Shown one piece after another: positions 41,682-52,232 of a stretch of DNA of 64,000 nt. The notes beneath the pieces were generated by a model. That model was not told where the DNA came from, did no database searches, and was given only the letters and a program-made list of their open reading frames with translations. Every line of letters begins with the position of its first letter. Positions within the stretch are counted from its first letter, which is position 1. Position numbers and translations under genes: made by a program. Origin of the DNA: Cladopsammia gracilis (taxonomy: Eukaryota > Cnidaria > Anthozoa > Scleractinia > Dendrophylliidae); NCBI GenBank assembly GCA_022457155.1, contig JAJGOT010000595.1, positions 417,728 to 481,727 on the forward strand, written 5' to 3'.

Positions 41682-41916
41682 CAGTTGAGCAAGCCACGAG
41701 TGATGTTTGGTGACAAAGTTTTGCCGTTAAAACTATGTTGTTGTCAAGGGCAACTTGCTACGTTTCCAATGGTAACGCGTTTTGTTACTGACAACGTCCA
41801 ATCACAGACGAGTTACCGTTAAAAACGTAGCAAGTTGTCCTTGACAACAACATAGTTTTAACGGCAAAACTTTGTCACCAAACACTGCTCGTGGCTTGCT
41901 CAACTGATAATCATAG
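41682..41916. mobile_element. Foldback MITE with CTACGATTACCAGTTGAGC ends, 235 bp
   Basis: Arms of ~105 bp, left 41682-41790 and right 41810-41916, share CAAGCCACGAG, TTTGGTGACAAAGTTTTGCC and AACTATGTTGTTGTCAAGG. It is absent from the other duplicate near 6045, so it inserted after the segmental duplication. Confidence 0.88.
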
Positions 41917-42239
41917 TATATAATAATAATATTTTGTAACAAAACTGGACCATTATTTTTAGAGTTTTTTATACAAATATGTCTTTTGGGTATTCCAAAT
42001 AAGTAATTTCCCAGCACTTCAATTATATCAAGGAAACTTAATTTTTTTGGCCTGAGATTAGTCACTAATGATCAGAACAGAGCAGAGCTCTGCCAAAAAT
42101 AACTGGCATGATCCCCTCACAACTAACCCATATCATGGAGCAATACAACTTGATTGCTTCATGTTTTTCCTTTCCAAAGGCCAAGGCATACAAAGAACTA
42201 TAAATAAATGTTTCATCATTCAGGATGTTAATGAGCTGG

Positions 42240-44006
42240 TTAAGCTTTTTTCATTAAAATGAACTTCTTTGGTACTTTCAGCAATGAAGCTTGTGTCCTT
42301 GCCCTCCTTGTCCTAGCCGTTGGCATAGGTTCATCCGCTTCTTTCCATTCATTGCTTTTAAAGTCAAAGCATTCCACACTTTCCAGCTCATCATGATCTG
42401 TATCCTCTCCACCAAAAATGTATACCATATCATCCAAACTCACAATTCCACAATTACACCGTGGAGTGATAGGACCGGATACCAGGCTCCATTCATTAAG
42501 ATGTGCATCAAATATTTCACAAGTTTGTGCAACATTTGTTTCACGGTCATCACAATATCCCCCAATGACAAAAATTTTCCCACAAGCATTTACTGCTGCA
42601 GCATGCTTACGGGCATTTGCCATATCTGGAACCTTACTCCACTGGTTGGTTGACGGATCATAGCTTTCAACGCTCTTCAGAGAGGTATGGCCATCAGAAC
42701 CTCCAATCGCATATATAAGATCCTCTAGAACAACTGCACAGTGACCAGCCCGGCAAGTTTCCATTGATGCTAACTGCTTCCATTCATTACACATTGGATT
42801 GTACTTATGAACTTCACATATCATCACATCAGAGAGGTCTTGATCATTCACATACAGCCCACCCATTAAGTAAAGTTCTTCATTAAATGATGTCAATGCA
42901 CAGCCTGTGTGACTGAAAAACTGCGTGTATCTTGACCCCCATCCATTTTCTTGTGGGTTATAACAACTTACTTTGGTAGTTTTACCATCCAATCCATACA
43001 AAAGTCCACCACAAACAGTAGAAACGAACCAGACGCACCCTTCTAAAATGCAAGAGCCAGGTATATAACCAAGAGATGCCCATTTGTTTTTAGAAAGGAC
43101 GAAACAATCAGTATATTCTCCATAGTCGGTCTCACCACCTGTAATAACTACCACATGTTCTTCATTCTGGATGGATGTGCGATGTTTTAGCAACTTGCCT
43201 AGGAACCGATCCGGGAAGACGAAAAAGACGAGTCCATTATACAATATATTCGAACAGATGGGATTCTTAATGATCAGCTCATCTTTATTTAAAATCTTCT
43301 GCAGGCTGTATTTTGACATGGAGAACAACCTCAAACATTTCAACAGATCAGGGAGAAAACATTCTCTTGATGATAAATCATGCTTGACCCACGCCATCAC
43401 TGCTTCATAAACCTCTTCTTCTTTAGAAATATTCAGTTCGTCTTCACACATCAAATCTCTCACTTTCTCAAACTCAAGCGATAGAAAATGCTCTGATTTC
43501 ACGAAGGTAAGGAAATGTTGGCAATTGTATTTCACGGCCGCTTGGCTGAGCAAGTCACAGTTGTACTGAGAAGCAAAGGATTCCATCGCTAAACAATTTG
43601 AAGCATTTATTGATTCCCCTAAGAACTCGGCAGCTATTGTTTTCAAACTTGGAATGATCAAGTAGTCAGAGGCGACGAGAACATCTTGTGCGTTGGAAGA
43701 GCTCATGCTTACTTCCCCAGTGTAAATAAATTGCAGTACTGTAGCAATCGTGTTTGACTTCATCTCGTTTAGCTCCACTACGTTACTCTGGCTTTCTTTC
43801 ACTTGTAACTCACTGGAAAACAGAGCCTTGAAGTAATCGCTCGTAGCAGATAACACATTCTTGTGAGCGGGGAAATCTTGTCCTTCGACTCGAACAGTTG
43901 TGTCGCATAGAAAGTTCGCCTTTCTAAGCTCGTCTAATTTGTGGAGTATTTGCTCTTTAAATATCTCGTCAATGACTTTGGTTTGCTGTTCATTTTGTCC
44001 TTCCAT
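42240..44006 (-). CDS. Kelch-like (BTB-BACK-kelch) protein
   Basis: 588 residues in one exon on the minus strand, normal length for the KLHL family. BTB domain about residues 25-130 (NFLCDTTVRVEGQDFPAHKN, FIYTGEV), BACK about 136-240 (NCLAMESFASQYNC, VYEAVMAWVKHD), and six kelch blades about 285-575 with glycine doublets in ITGG, CGG, LMGG, IGGSDG, VIGG and IFGG. Proteins of this family act as substrate adaptors for CUL3 ubiquitin ligases: BTB/BACK binds CUL3 and the kelch propeller binds the target. The substrate cannot be told from sequence. The start lies in a strong context (A at -3, G at +4: CACGATGG). Absence of introns suggests retroposition or an old intronless lineage. The 3' end is duplicated as a broken fragment at 6375-6793. 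A KLHL number is not assigned. Confidence 0.95.
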   Translation of the reverse strand: MEGQNEQQTKVIDEIFKEQILHKLDELRKANFLCDTTVRVEGQDFPAHKNVLSATSDYFKALFSSELQVKESQSNVVELNEMKSNTIATVLQFIYTGEVSMSSSNAQDVLVASDYLIIPSLKTIAAEFLGESINASNCLAMESFASQYNCDLLSQAAVKYNCQHFLTFVKSEHFLSLEFEKVRDLMCEDELNISKEEEVYEAVMAWVKHDLSSRECFLPDLLKCLRLFSMSKYSLQKILNKDELIIKNPICSNILYNGLVFFVFPDRFLGKLLKHRTSIQNEEHVVVITGGETDYGEYTDCFVLSKNKWASLGYIPGSCILEGCVWFVSTVCGGLLYGLDGKTTKVSCYNPQENGWGSRYTQFFSHTGCALTSFNEELYLMGGLYVNDQDLSDVMICEVHKYNPMCNEWKQLASMETCRAGHCAVVLEDLIYAIGGSDGHTSLKSVESYDPSTNQWSKVPDMANARKHAAAVNACGKIFVIGGYCDDRETNVAQTCEIFDAHLNEWSLVSGPITPRCNCGIVSLDDMVYIFGGEDTDHDELESVECFDFKSNEWKEADEPMPTARTRRARTQASLLKVPKKFILMKKA

Positions 44007-44802
44007 CGTGCCGTACTTCCACAGTCCTTCACAAGAACAGCCACGTGTGGCGTTGCGTTACATCAATGTCACGATTACCCAGCGCTCACCTTGAGCAGAC
44101 TGTTCACAGGGTACCCACACACACTGCGTTAGTTCGTATGACAACTACAGATTGCTTAGCTTGTACCCTGGCTTGTGACAGGGTAGAGTCTATGTATTTG
44201 CTATTCTTGGTTTTCACATGACGTCATAAAAATTACAAAATCTAAAGTAAACGTCCTACAAAGCTGTTTCTAACATGGTATGTGGATACAAGTATTATTA
44301 ATCTTTCACAAAAAGTTTCAGGTTTTAACGATGTTTTGCTTCCGATTTACAAAAGTTTTAAATGTGTCACGCAATGCGTCACGCTATTTCAGATAAGCCG
44401 CGAAAATAAACAAAATTGAATCAGCTGAAAGTTATTGTTTGCATTATAAGTGCTTATAAGCCGAGTTAATTGAGCTTACAGCAAATACAATATTTTTGGA
44501 TGTGATTTTTGGTGTAATTAAGACTTTGAATTTTTGGCCGCCATCTTTGTGCTCCTGAGTGGGGCACAAAGATGGCCACTCCATACATTTCTTACGAAAA
44601 ATATCTAATATCCGTTCGCCTATAACTCTTGAACAAAATGCTTTTACGCTTCAAAATTTGGCCAAGATGTGAAGTTTTAAACTCTCTACAATTCCATAAA
44701 ATTTTAGATTCGAAATCTGTTTTTTAATGCTTCTGAATTTTGATATGACGTAAGTGAAAGCCAAGAATAGCTCAGAAGGAGGTCGGACACCTTAATGAAA
44801 AT
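44007..44802. other. KLHL upstream region
   Basis: Expected to hold the KLHL promoter on the minus strand. A local inverted pair GGCCGCCATCTTTGTG/CACAAAGATGGCC lies at 44536-44577. No clear TATA box was found near the ATG. Confidence 0.4.
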
Positions 44803-45866
44803 ATAATATATATAGATAGGCTGAGCCGGCTAACAGCGTACATAGCTCTCTGAACAGAAAGCCGATGATAAGCTTAACTAAGGTGAAAGGTCGGAAGCAT
44901 AAGAATTAAGATTGACGACCGGGCTATTTTTCATAGCAATTCTCACAAAACAGCATTACGCGACCGTCTGCACAGTACATTTAAACCGTACAAAACAAAA
45001 ACAACTGAAACTAGAATAACTAGTTTGACTAATTTCCGAATAAATGCACCTGGTGCGTATCAAAAATTGCCCGAGAAACTGATTTGGAAATGAAAACTGC
45101 AAAATATACACAAACATATTTGCATAAGGCGACGCGACTGAAGATAGAACTGCAAAATCCAAGTGTTGTTTTGTCAACATAAAATCGCTTTTCAACCTAA
45201 AATTTTATTCAAATCTCCGTAACAAAACGCGTACCATTTATAGCGCATCGAGGCCGAGCTGTCTCGAATGAAATTCAAGAAATCAATACGACTGAATTTA
45301 AGCACGTTTTATAAACAATTCTCCAGAACTACCGAGAACACAAAGAAAACGTCAATTACGGATTGATATCAACATAAATTCCCATCAAAAAATGTAATTT
45401 GTTTTACTTTTAAGTCCCTCGACTGCTTGGAAATTCTTTAAATCTCCGCTTTTTCGGTTCTGAAATTCGAAAAACAAACATCTCCCCGCATTGCTCCTGC
45501 ATTGATAAAAACGTATGAAGTTCCTCGAAGCAAGATTTTATTCCTGAAAGCTCTTCCTTTTTCACTATAGCAGCTTTTGAGTATCCCTTAATTAGTATCC
45601 CTGTCTTGAGTAGCAAACCCCGAAAAAATGCAGGGAAATAACGACTTTAATTTGCAAACAGTTTTTTCCGCTAAACACAACAAAAGATCCAACCAAAGTG
45701 TTTAGCAAGCTGACGTGACATTCGGCCGTGTAGCCGCGCGAAAAACGAAGCCTCGCTTTGTATTCAAAATTGCTGAGATCTCGGAAGTTGTTTGACGTCA
45801 TACACGCATTTTTGCAACGTCATACGCGCTCGCTAGTTAGCCTTGCGCGACGCACGGCCACACATG
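44803..45866. mobile_element. Helitron-like repeat, copy 1 (right end lost)
   Basis: Starts TAATATATATAGATAGGCTG and contains AGCCGATGATAAGCTTAACT, TTGACGACCGGGCTATTTT and the GAAGCAAGATTTTATTCCTG block. The same order occurs in the copies at 47555 and 52233. The right terminal hairpin is missing. Confidence 0.75.
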
Positions 45867-46402
45867 TTACGGAGTGTTGGTGTGGCTTGAGTGAATAAGG
45901 GGTCTTGTTGAGTATTCAAACCCCTAATTCAAACTAATTTGAAGATTTGTGGTAAAGAATTGCTGCCGTGCGTAGTACCCGCGTAGTGCTACGAATGTAG
46001 TTCAACCGAACAAATTCAAATTCAAAGGATTATCAAAAGCTTGAAACTTAATTACAAAGCATCATGAACGACTGAAAATAACCTTACGTTGTTTCGTATT
46101 CACGAGATGGCTGCTAGATCCCTTTGATATATTTGAGTACATGCAATTGAAATACAGGTGAAACAGCATGCTGATGTAAAACACGTTAATCAGTGTCACT
46201 CAATTGCCATTGATTACAATTACATCTGAACGAAAGAGACGTTTTTAGTAAATGGACATCAACGCAATTTTACATTGCGTGTAATAGGTGATGTTTGTTT
46301 CTCGTAGTTTGTAACTCGGCGGCAATCTCGTAACCAGTGGAATCTTCAGGTTGCTTGATCAGCGGTTCGCGATGACCTGCTGACTGACGAGATTGACTCG
46401 GT

Positions 46403-46475
46403 GGTGGCGCGGTGGTGTAGTGGTCAGCGGTTGGCCTTTCAACCTGGTCTCCGCCATCGTGTTGTTTCCTCAGAC
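46403..46475 (+). repeat. tRNA-like SINE head
   Basis: GGTGGCGCGGTGGTGTAGTGGTCAGC-type text (written in two parts: GGTGGCGCGGTGG, TGTAGTGGTCAGC) matches a pol III A box and D arm. An anticodon-like stem follows (GGTTGGCCTTTCAACC). The T arm/B box is degenerate (GTTGTTTCC), so it is not a functional tRNA gene. No tail or target duplication was defined. Confidence 0.45.
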
Positions 46476-46479
46476 AAGA

Positions 46480-47554
46480 AATTTTTCTGCTTATCCTGTA
46501 CCTCTATGGTGTGATGATCGCTCGGCGCCATCTTCCAGCATCTTCCAAACCATGACGTTGTGTTGCGTTACTCTGATGTCACGCTTCCTAGAAAACATCT
46601 CGAGATAACAACTGTGGGATAAAAGGACCGCAAGGCAGACGGGTGCGGTGCGCTTACTTGGACAAATACACTAATATTTTGCAGGTTTCAAAGTGAATCA
46701 AGTCAATGAAAGCGCATGCAATTTCCTGCATATTTTCCCAATGAACACTTTGGAAATAACTGCAAGGGCAAATTGGACAATGCAAAAGCGTCGGATCCTG
46801 GTGGATCGAGTCAACCAATTTGATATAAATACGAAGGAACAAACAAAGCAAGGCTGACTGTACAACGGGGATTATAATATTCGTTCCAAGCAGCCGTTGC
46901 GTGGCGATCCAAATAAAGGATGCGTAGAAGACTATACAGGGCAGAACCACGACTGAACCATTAAACAAGTTGTCAAGTTGACTCAAAGTCAAAGAAACTG
47001 CCAAAGTGCGCATGCGTAGTTTGCTCGATTTGTTTGATAACGTACTTTCTTATGTCGCGAATGTTTCATCCAACGATAGTTTAAATTTCTAAATTGCTAA
47101 ATTGTGTAACTTTCTTGCACTTTCAATTATTTAAATAAAGTGCTATTCTCGAGATTGAAGTAAGACTAAGACACATAAATGTATCCCACAATGATGGCGT
47201 CAAAGATTGCTTCAAATTCTTCGTTGTAACATGTTCAAATCAGCTTTGCGCAGTGGCATTACCGTAGCCAGTGAGGTTCATCCGAGGCGCGGTTATTGCT
47301 GATTGAAAACTTTTCCCAATACCCCGCAAGACGACTTGAAATACAGTCGGCTTTGCAATTTTTGACGGTCCATACGTGGACCCTACAACAATTAAAGAAG
47401 ACATGGGAAAACCTTAGTCACACATGGAGTGACAATTGCTTTCTTTTGGCTGACGACGTAGTTCTCTTTTGGGGTTTCGTAACTTTCAGGTAGCAACAAA
47501 CTGTTCCGTAGATGGGCCGATAATTATATAATAAAATCACGATAAATGTGAAAA
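46480..47554. other. Non-coding stretch, one unassigned frame
   Basis: The minus-strand frame 46654-47013 (119 residues) has two hydrophobic stretches but no recognisable motif or gene context. Otherwise nothing was recognised. Confidence 0.35.
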
Positions 47555-48466
47555 TAATATATATAGATAGCCTGAGCCTAACAGCGTCGCTCTTTGCACA
47601 GAAAGCCGATGATAAACTTAACTGAGGTGAAAGGTCGGAAGCACAAGAATAAAATTGACGACCGGGCCTATCTTTTAATTTTAGCAATTCTCAAAACAGA
47701 CTTACGCGACCGTTTGCACAGTACATTTAGACCGTACGAAAGTTTACAAAAACAACTTTTTCTCCGTCTAGAATAATTAGTACGACTAATTTCCAAATAA
47801 AATACACCTGCTGCTTATAAAAATTGTCCGAGAAACTGATTTGGAAATCAAAATTGCAAAAAATACACAAACATATTTGCATAAGACCACGCGTGTGAAG
47901 TATCCAAGTCTTGTTTTGTTTTGTTTACATAAAATCGCTTTTCAACCTATGTAATGAATGAACAAACACATAGAAATGGACAACACAATCTTCTTTCGAA
48001 AAATTTTATTCAAATCTCCATAAGTTTATGTTTAAAAGCAAAACGCGAACCATTAAGAGGCCGAGATGTCTCCGATGAAAGAAATCAAAACAACTGAATT
48101 TAATTGAGCGAGTGTTATAATCAATTCTCCCGAAAGCTAGCGAGAACACAAAAAAGTCCATCACAGACAGACTTTAATTTTTAAAACGGTTTTCTCCGCT
48201 AAAACACAGCAGTGTTTTCCCAGGTGACGTGAAAATTGCAAAGATCCGGTGTGGCGTCATACGCGCATGTTTTGCGACGGTCTACGCGCCCGCGAGTTAG
48301 CCCTAAGCGACGGCGCCGGCGGCGGCGTCGGCGGTGTGACAACGCGCCCGCGAAACATTCCGCTAGCCATGACCATGAAAAATGACGGCCATGGGTTCTA
48401 TGGTTCTCTGGTTCTATGAGTATGGGGCTGCGCAGCCTGGCCTTCGGCCAGGCAAGAGCTCCGCTA
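47555..48466. mobile_element. Helitron-like repeat, copy 2
   Basis: 912 bp from TAATATATATAGATAGCCTG to GAGCTCCGCTA. Near the right end is a perfect hairpin CCTGGCC-TTC-GGCCAGG (48436-48452), 14 nt before the terminus. There are no terminal inverted repeats and no target duplication. A subterminal 3' hairpin without TIRs is the pattern of Helitrons; the canonical CTRR end is not clear. Confidence 0.65.
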
Positions 48467-48901
48467 TGAATATAATTATAGCTGTGTCAGGCCACAAACG
48501 TGCGCTCGCTGTATAAAACTGCTTTCAAAAAATACTCGACTCTTGTGTTCTCATTGGGTCCTCATTGATAGTATCTAACAAGAATATGCTACTCGACTCT
48601 CGATCCCATAAAGTCTATTAATAGTATCTAACAAAAATGCAGCTAACAAAAATGCCAAAAATGTACCCATGGATCGACAAAGAATGCAGGTAAGACTCCA
48701 ATATACTCCTGTAAGTTAAACATTAATTCACAGGAGATAAAAAGGTTGCTGTCGGCGATTGGTGTTTGGTGTTTGGTCATTCATTACTCCTGGTAAATTC
48801 TGGTATAGCAGCGCTCGTTCTCTGCGTCTGAGGCAATGGAGGCCGCCGAATCGCTGTCCACAGACATTTGCCTTGGTATTCTCGATCAAAAAAAAAAAAA
48901 C
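48467..48901. other. Non-coding stretch with short local duplications
   Basis: GATAGTATCTAACAA/AATAGTATCTAACAA (48567 and 48622) and CTACTCGACTCTCGAT-like phrases recur. No gene evidence. Confidence 0.35.
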
Positions 48902-49111
48902 AAGAAATCTGTAGACCTTCGTAGGGACGACTTTCAATTTCAAATAGGGAAAGGAAAACCGTGGTGTGTTTACGTTCTCCACAAAACCTATAGTTTAATC
49001 ATTTGCGATGTTGTTTTGCAGGGAATAACAATATGTAAAATGTACGTGTAGAGGCATTGTTTTCAGTCATTAATCGTGCTGTTTTGTGCCGCTCTCGCTA
49101 GCAAATGATAA

Positions 49112-50304
49112 GGGACTGTGCAATAATTATCAGGATGGGGGGGGGGGGGGGGGGGGGGGGGGAGGGGGTTGGAAAATGGGCTTCAAGTAGGAAAATATTA
49201 GGTAATACCCCCTTCTAAAAGACTGAATTTAGTTATTGCCCCCCCCCCCCTCTGATCAGTCAGAAATTTTGTATGACCAGCCTCCCCCCCCCTTCACACT
49301 CCTTTTATATACCCAGCATTTTCTTAATATACACCCATCTGTTATTGCTACGAGGTAATGTTTGTTCCAGACGTGGATATACAGCAATACCGCATGTTTA
49401 CTTGTTGGACATGCGTATCTAGAACAAACATGATCTCGAAGCAGTGTTTAACAAAGCCATCCGATTCCACTTCTGAATCACTTCATTGCGAATCCGAGTT
49501 GCTTGCACTGGAACTCATTTCCTCGTTAACGTTCTCTTGGGTTTCTCGTGGGATGCAAGAATGATCACCACGAGCGTATTGGAGAACTCGTGCAACCAGT
49601 GCCACTTTACCTTCACTGATCTTAAGACCATGCTGGTTGAGGTACATCTTCAATCTGTTGCAATACGATTATCTACATTGAAGTGAAATTATGATTTTGG
49701 TGCAATTTTGTCTGCACTGGTTTAAATTTATTTTGAACCAGTGCAAAATATTTGAACTGGAGCAAAGTATTTTCACCACGGCAAAATATTTGCACTGGTG
49801 TATAACTATATTCTACTGTTCAAATGTTGTTGACAATAGCCCAATTTCGATATATTAAAATTCAACTTGAAGCAAAAGACAACACTACGAGGCTTAAGGC
49901 AATAAACCATATAAATCCTTACTATCATTCCCCTAAGCCTCGCAGTGATGTCTTTTGTTTCAAGTTGAATTTTAATATATCGAAATTGGGCTATTCAAAT
50001 TTAAAAAGCCAGAAACGCTTTATCACAATATTCGTCTCTCTATTATAGAGATAGAGAAGAATTAAAGAATAGTTAATCGTATTTCAACAGATTGAAATTG
50101 CAGTTCAGCCATAGAACAGATCATCAAGCCTTTCAGTGAGAACTATAAACACTTGAAATAAAATGATAAGCCCATCCTCCTCTTGAGTGACTTATTTTAC
50201 TTTGAGCCCCCCCCCCTATCTATCATTGCTTTGATTTTACTTTATGCCCCTCCCCCTCTGGTTTTCCACCCCCCCCCCCTCCCCGATAATTATTGCACAG
50301 TCCC
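49112..50304. mobile_element. Harbinger-like element, GGGACTGTGCAATAATTATC ends, 1193 bp
   Basis: Perfect 20-bp terminal inverted repeats at 49112-49131 and 50285-50304, flanked by TAA (49109-49111, 50305-50307). The intact target is seen inverted at 7725-7736 (ATGTTATCATTTGC), which has a single TTA/TAA. A 3-bp TAA duplication and GGG ends fit PIF/Harbinger. The interior has long G- and C-runs just inside the ends and a nested TA-type MITE (49839-49991). No transposase frame, so non-autonomous. Confidence 0.92.
49839..49991. mobile_element. TA-flanked palindromic MITE, copy 2 (nested)
   Basis: 153 bp, with arms GCCCAATTTCGATATATTAA and complement, TA at each side. It shares its outer ~30 bp with the element at 22741-22900, while the inner arms differ (CAAAAGACA versus ACTTGGCTCC). 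It lies inside the Harbinger-like element, so it is the younger insertion. Confidence 0.85.
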
Positions 50305-50660
50305 TAACATGATTTCTCACGTTCAAAGTTAAACCTTTTGAAATGCGGCCGCTCAGAAAAATAAACTCGGTTATTTCATTACAAACACATTTTCAACGAG
50401 TTATTTTTTGAAAAGGGGCGTTTTAAGCCGACACAAAAACAAAAGCGATATCTACGGAAAAAACGGAAATGACGTCTGAGGTTAATCAGTAACAATCTAA
50501 ATATCAATTTCAAAGACAAAAGAAAAGGGTAAACGACACTAAATTACTACAAAACTGTAAGACTTTTAATATTACTACAAGTTGCTGTAAAGGATGCAAA
50601 GACAGTTATTGGCATCTTCATCTAATTTGTATACATTTTTTCTAAGTTCGATACGTTTTT

Positions 50661-51167
50661 ACTCATGCGCGTAGCGGCATGAGGTAAGGTTTCGGCTCCG
50701 TTTTTCTTGTTATTATTACTCATGCGCGTAGCGGCATGAGTTATAAAATGGGCTGTTTTTCTTTTTTTATTATTATTGTTTTTTGGTGTCACGATTTTGC
50801 ATGCAAATTTATGCACGCATATTTTAAATTGGCACTTCCGGTTCATAGACTTCCTGTTTAGTGACTTCCGGCTACTCCCACTTCCGGTAAAACAGCGTTA
50901 CTGAAGTGTCACGACAGCATCTCCTACAACCCTTCTTACATTACTAATGTTCACGTTAGGTATATATAAGACGTATAACAATCACTGGCTTCATTGTGGT
51001 ACAGCCTTCATTCACAAAACATTCAATAGTAAAGAACGCAGTTTGCAGGAACGATGACTGAATGAAAGGAGTAACTCTTCTTCATATCGGACATCTTATC
51101 ATGTTTAAAATACATCATAAAACTTTCGTACGCATGCGCATGAGTATAGGCTGCTTGCAGCCTCTTG

Positions 51168-51205
<38 letters not shown>

Positions 51206-51612
51206 TTTATTTTTTGTGTCACGATTTTCCATGCAAATTTATGCACGCATGTTTTAAATTGTACACTTCCGGCTCATAGCTTTGCCACTACACTTCCTGT
51301 TTAGTGACTTCCGGCTACTCTCACTTCCGGTAAAAGAGCGTTACTCAAGTGTCACGGCAGCCTCTCCTACATCCCTATTTACATTAGCAATGTTCATGTT
51401 TGGTGTATATAAGATTTAGAAGAATCATTCCCTTCATTGTGGTACAGCCTTCATTTCCAAAACAATCAATAGTAAACAACGTGGTTTGCAGGAGCGATGA
51501 CTGAATAAAAGGAGTACTCTTCGCCATGTCGGACATCTTCTTATCATGTTTAAAATATATCATAAAACTAACTTACGCATGCGCATGAGTATAGGCTGCT
51601 AGGAGCCTCTTG
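50661..51612. mobile_element. Hairpin-ended insertion in the array, with internal duplication
   Basis: Inserted into the T-run that follows TTTGATAC in every other unit. It starts with hairpin CTCATGC-GCGTAGCG-GCATGAG (50662-50683) and ends AGGCT..AGCCTCTTG. The inside holds two ~400-bp direct copies (from 50786 and 51216), both with GTCACGATTTT, CTTCCGG motifs and a TATATAAGA box, separated by an (ATT)n tract (51171-51202). Lack of TIRs, hairpins and T-T insertion resemble Helentron-type elements. Confidence 0.6.
51171..51202. repeat. (ATT)n microsatellite
   Basis: About ten ATT triplets joining the two ~400-bp direct copies of the insertion at 50661-51612. Confidence 0.9.
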
Positions 51613-52232
51613 TTTTTTATAAGAATATTGTTTTTCCGGTCCAGGCTGAATATTCCTATTTTTCTGCCGATTTTAGGCTGAAAATATTCTTGTAATATTC
51701 TTGTATATTCAAGTGCTGTAAAGGATGCTAGGACAGTTAAAACTCCAGCTAACGCGGTTGATTTTTCAGACGAAACAACTTTTACTATAGCTGGTATGGA
51801 ATCCGATAGTACCCGTAATAGCACAAACATAAAAGTGACGTTTTAGTGGCATATCATCGTTTATGTCATCAGCTTCCATTCACTTTTTCCGTTATGTACA
51901 CATTAGCCCATGCGTTAAGAAAGAATAGGACGATAAACACAGAATAAGCAAACAACATCAGTTATTTAAGAATGAAAACGCAATTAATACTAAATTGTGA
52001 GACCTTTAAAGAATGCTTGAAAATCAGTTCAAGGGGAGTGGAACTCTATTGATTTCTAGCTAGCGTCGTTCACATGTTTCTTAAACGGAATAATCTTCTT
52101 CTAGTACCAGTAAAAGCACAACCTAGGAGTACATAATCCAGGCCGTTTATACCATTTATATTATATCCCATTATTCAAAGCGTATTAAGACCAGCTAAAC
52201 CTAAAATACTGTAATTTATTGAACTGTATAGT

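Larger units (their letters stand above)
40585..42239. repeat. Segmental duplicate of the KLHL 3' flank (gene-bearing copy)
   Basis: Collinear with 3460-6374. Differences are insertions private to this copy at ~40650-40815 and 41682-41916, and a shortened right part of the ATTAAAGGGGCT MITE. Confidence 0.85.
48902..50385. mobile_element. Inverted relative of the 7561-8198 element, split by an insertion
   Basis: 48902-49108 and 50308-50385 match 7925-7640 in inverted orientation. Shared text includes GTAGACCTTCGTAGGGACGA, GCGGCCGCTCAGAAAAATAA and CTCGCTAGCAAATGATAA. The two halves are separated by the Harbinger-like element at 49112-50304. Confidence 0.85.

Noticed and set aside
46403..46475. 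Functional tRNA gene
   Set aside because: The T arm and acceptor stem do not form, so only a tRNA-derived repeat is supported.
46654..47013. 119-residue frame with hydrophobic stretches as a membrane protein gene
   Set aside because: No family motif, no promoter or splice context, and frames of this length arise by chance in this much AT-rich DNA.
49138..49162. Long G-runs (also 2127, 26163, 37263) as G-quadruplex regulatory sites
   Set aside because: They are uninterrupted homopolymers, at least one lying just inside a transposon end, and their lengths are prone to assembly error. No regulatory context was seen.
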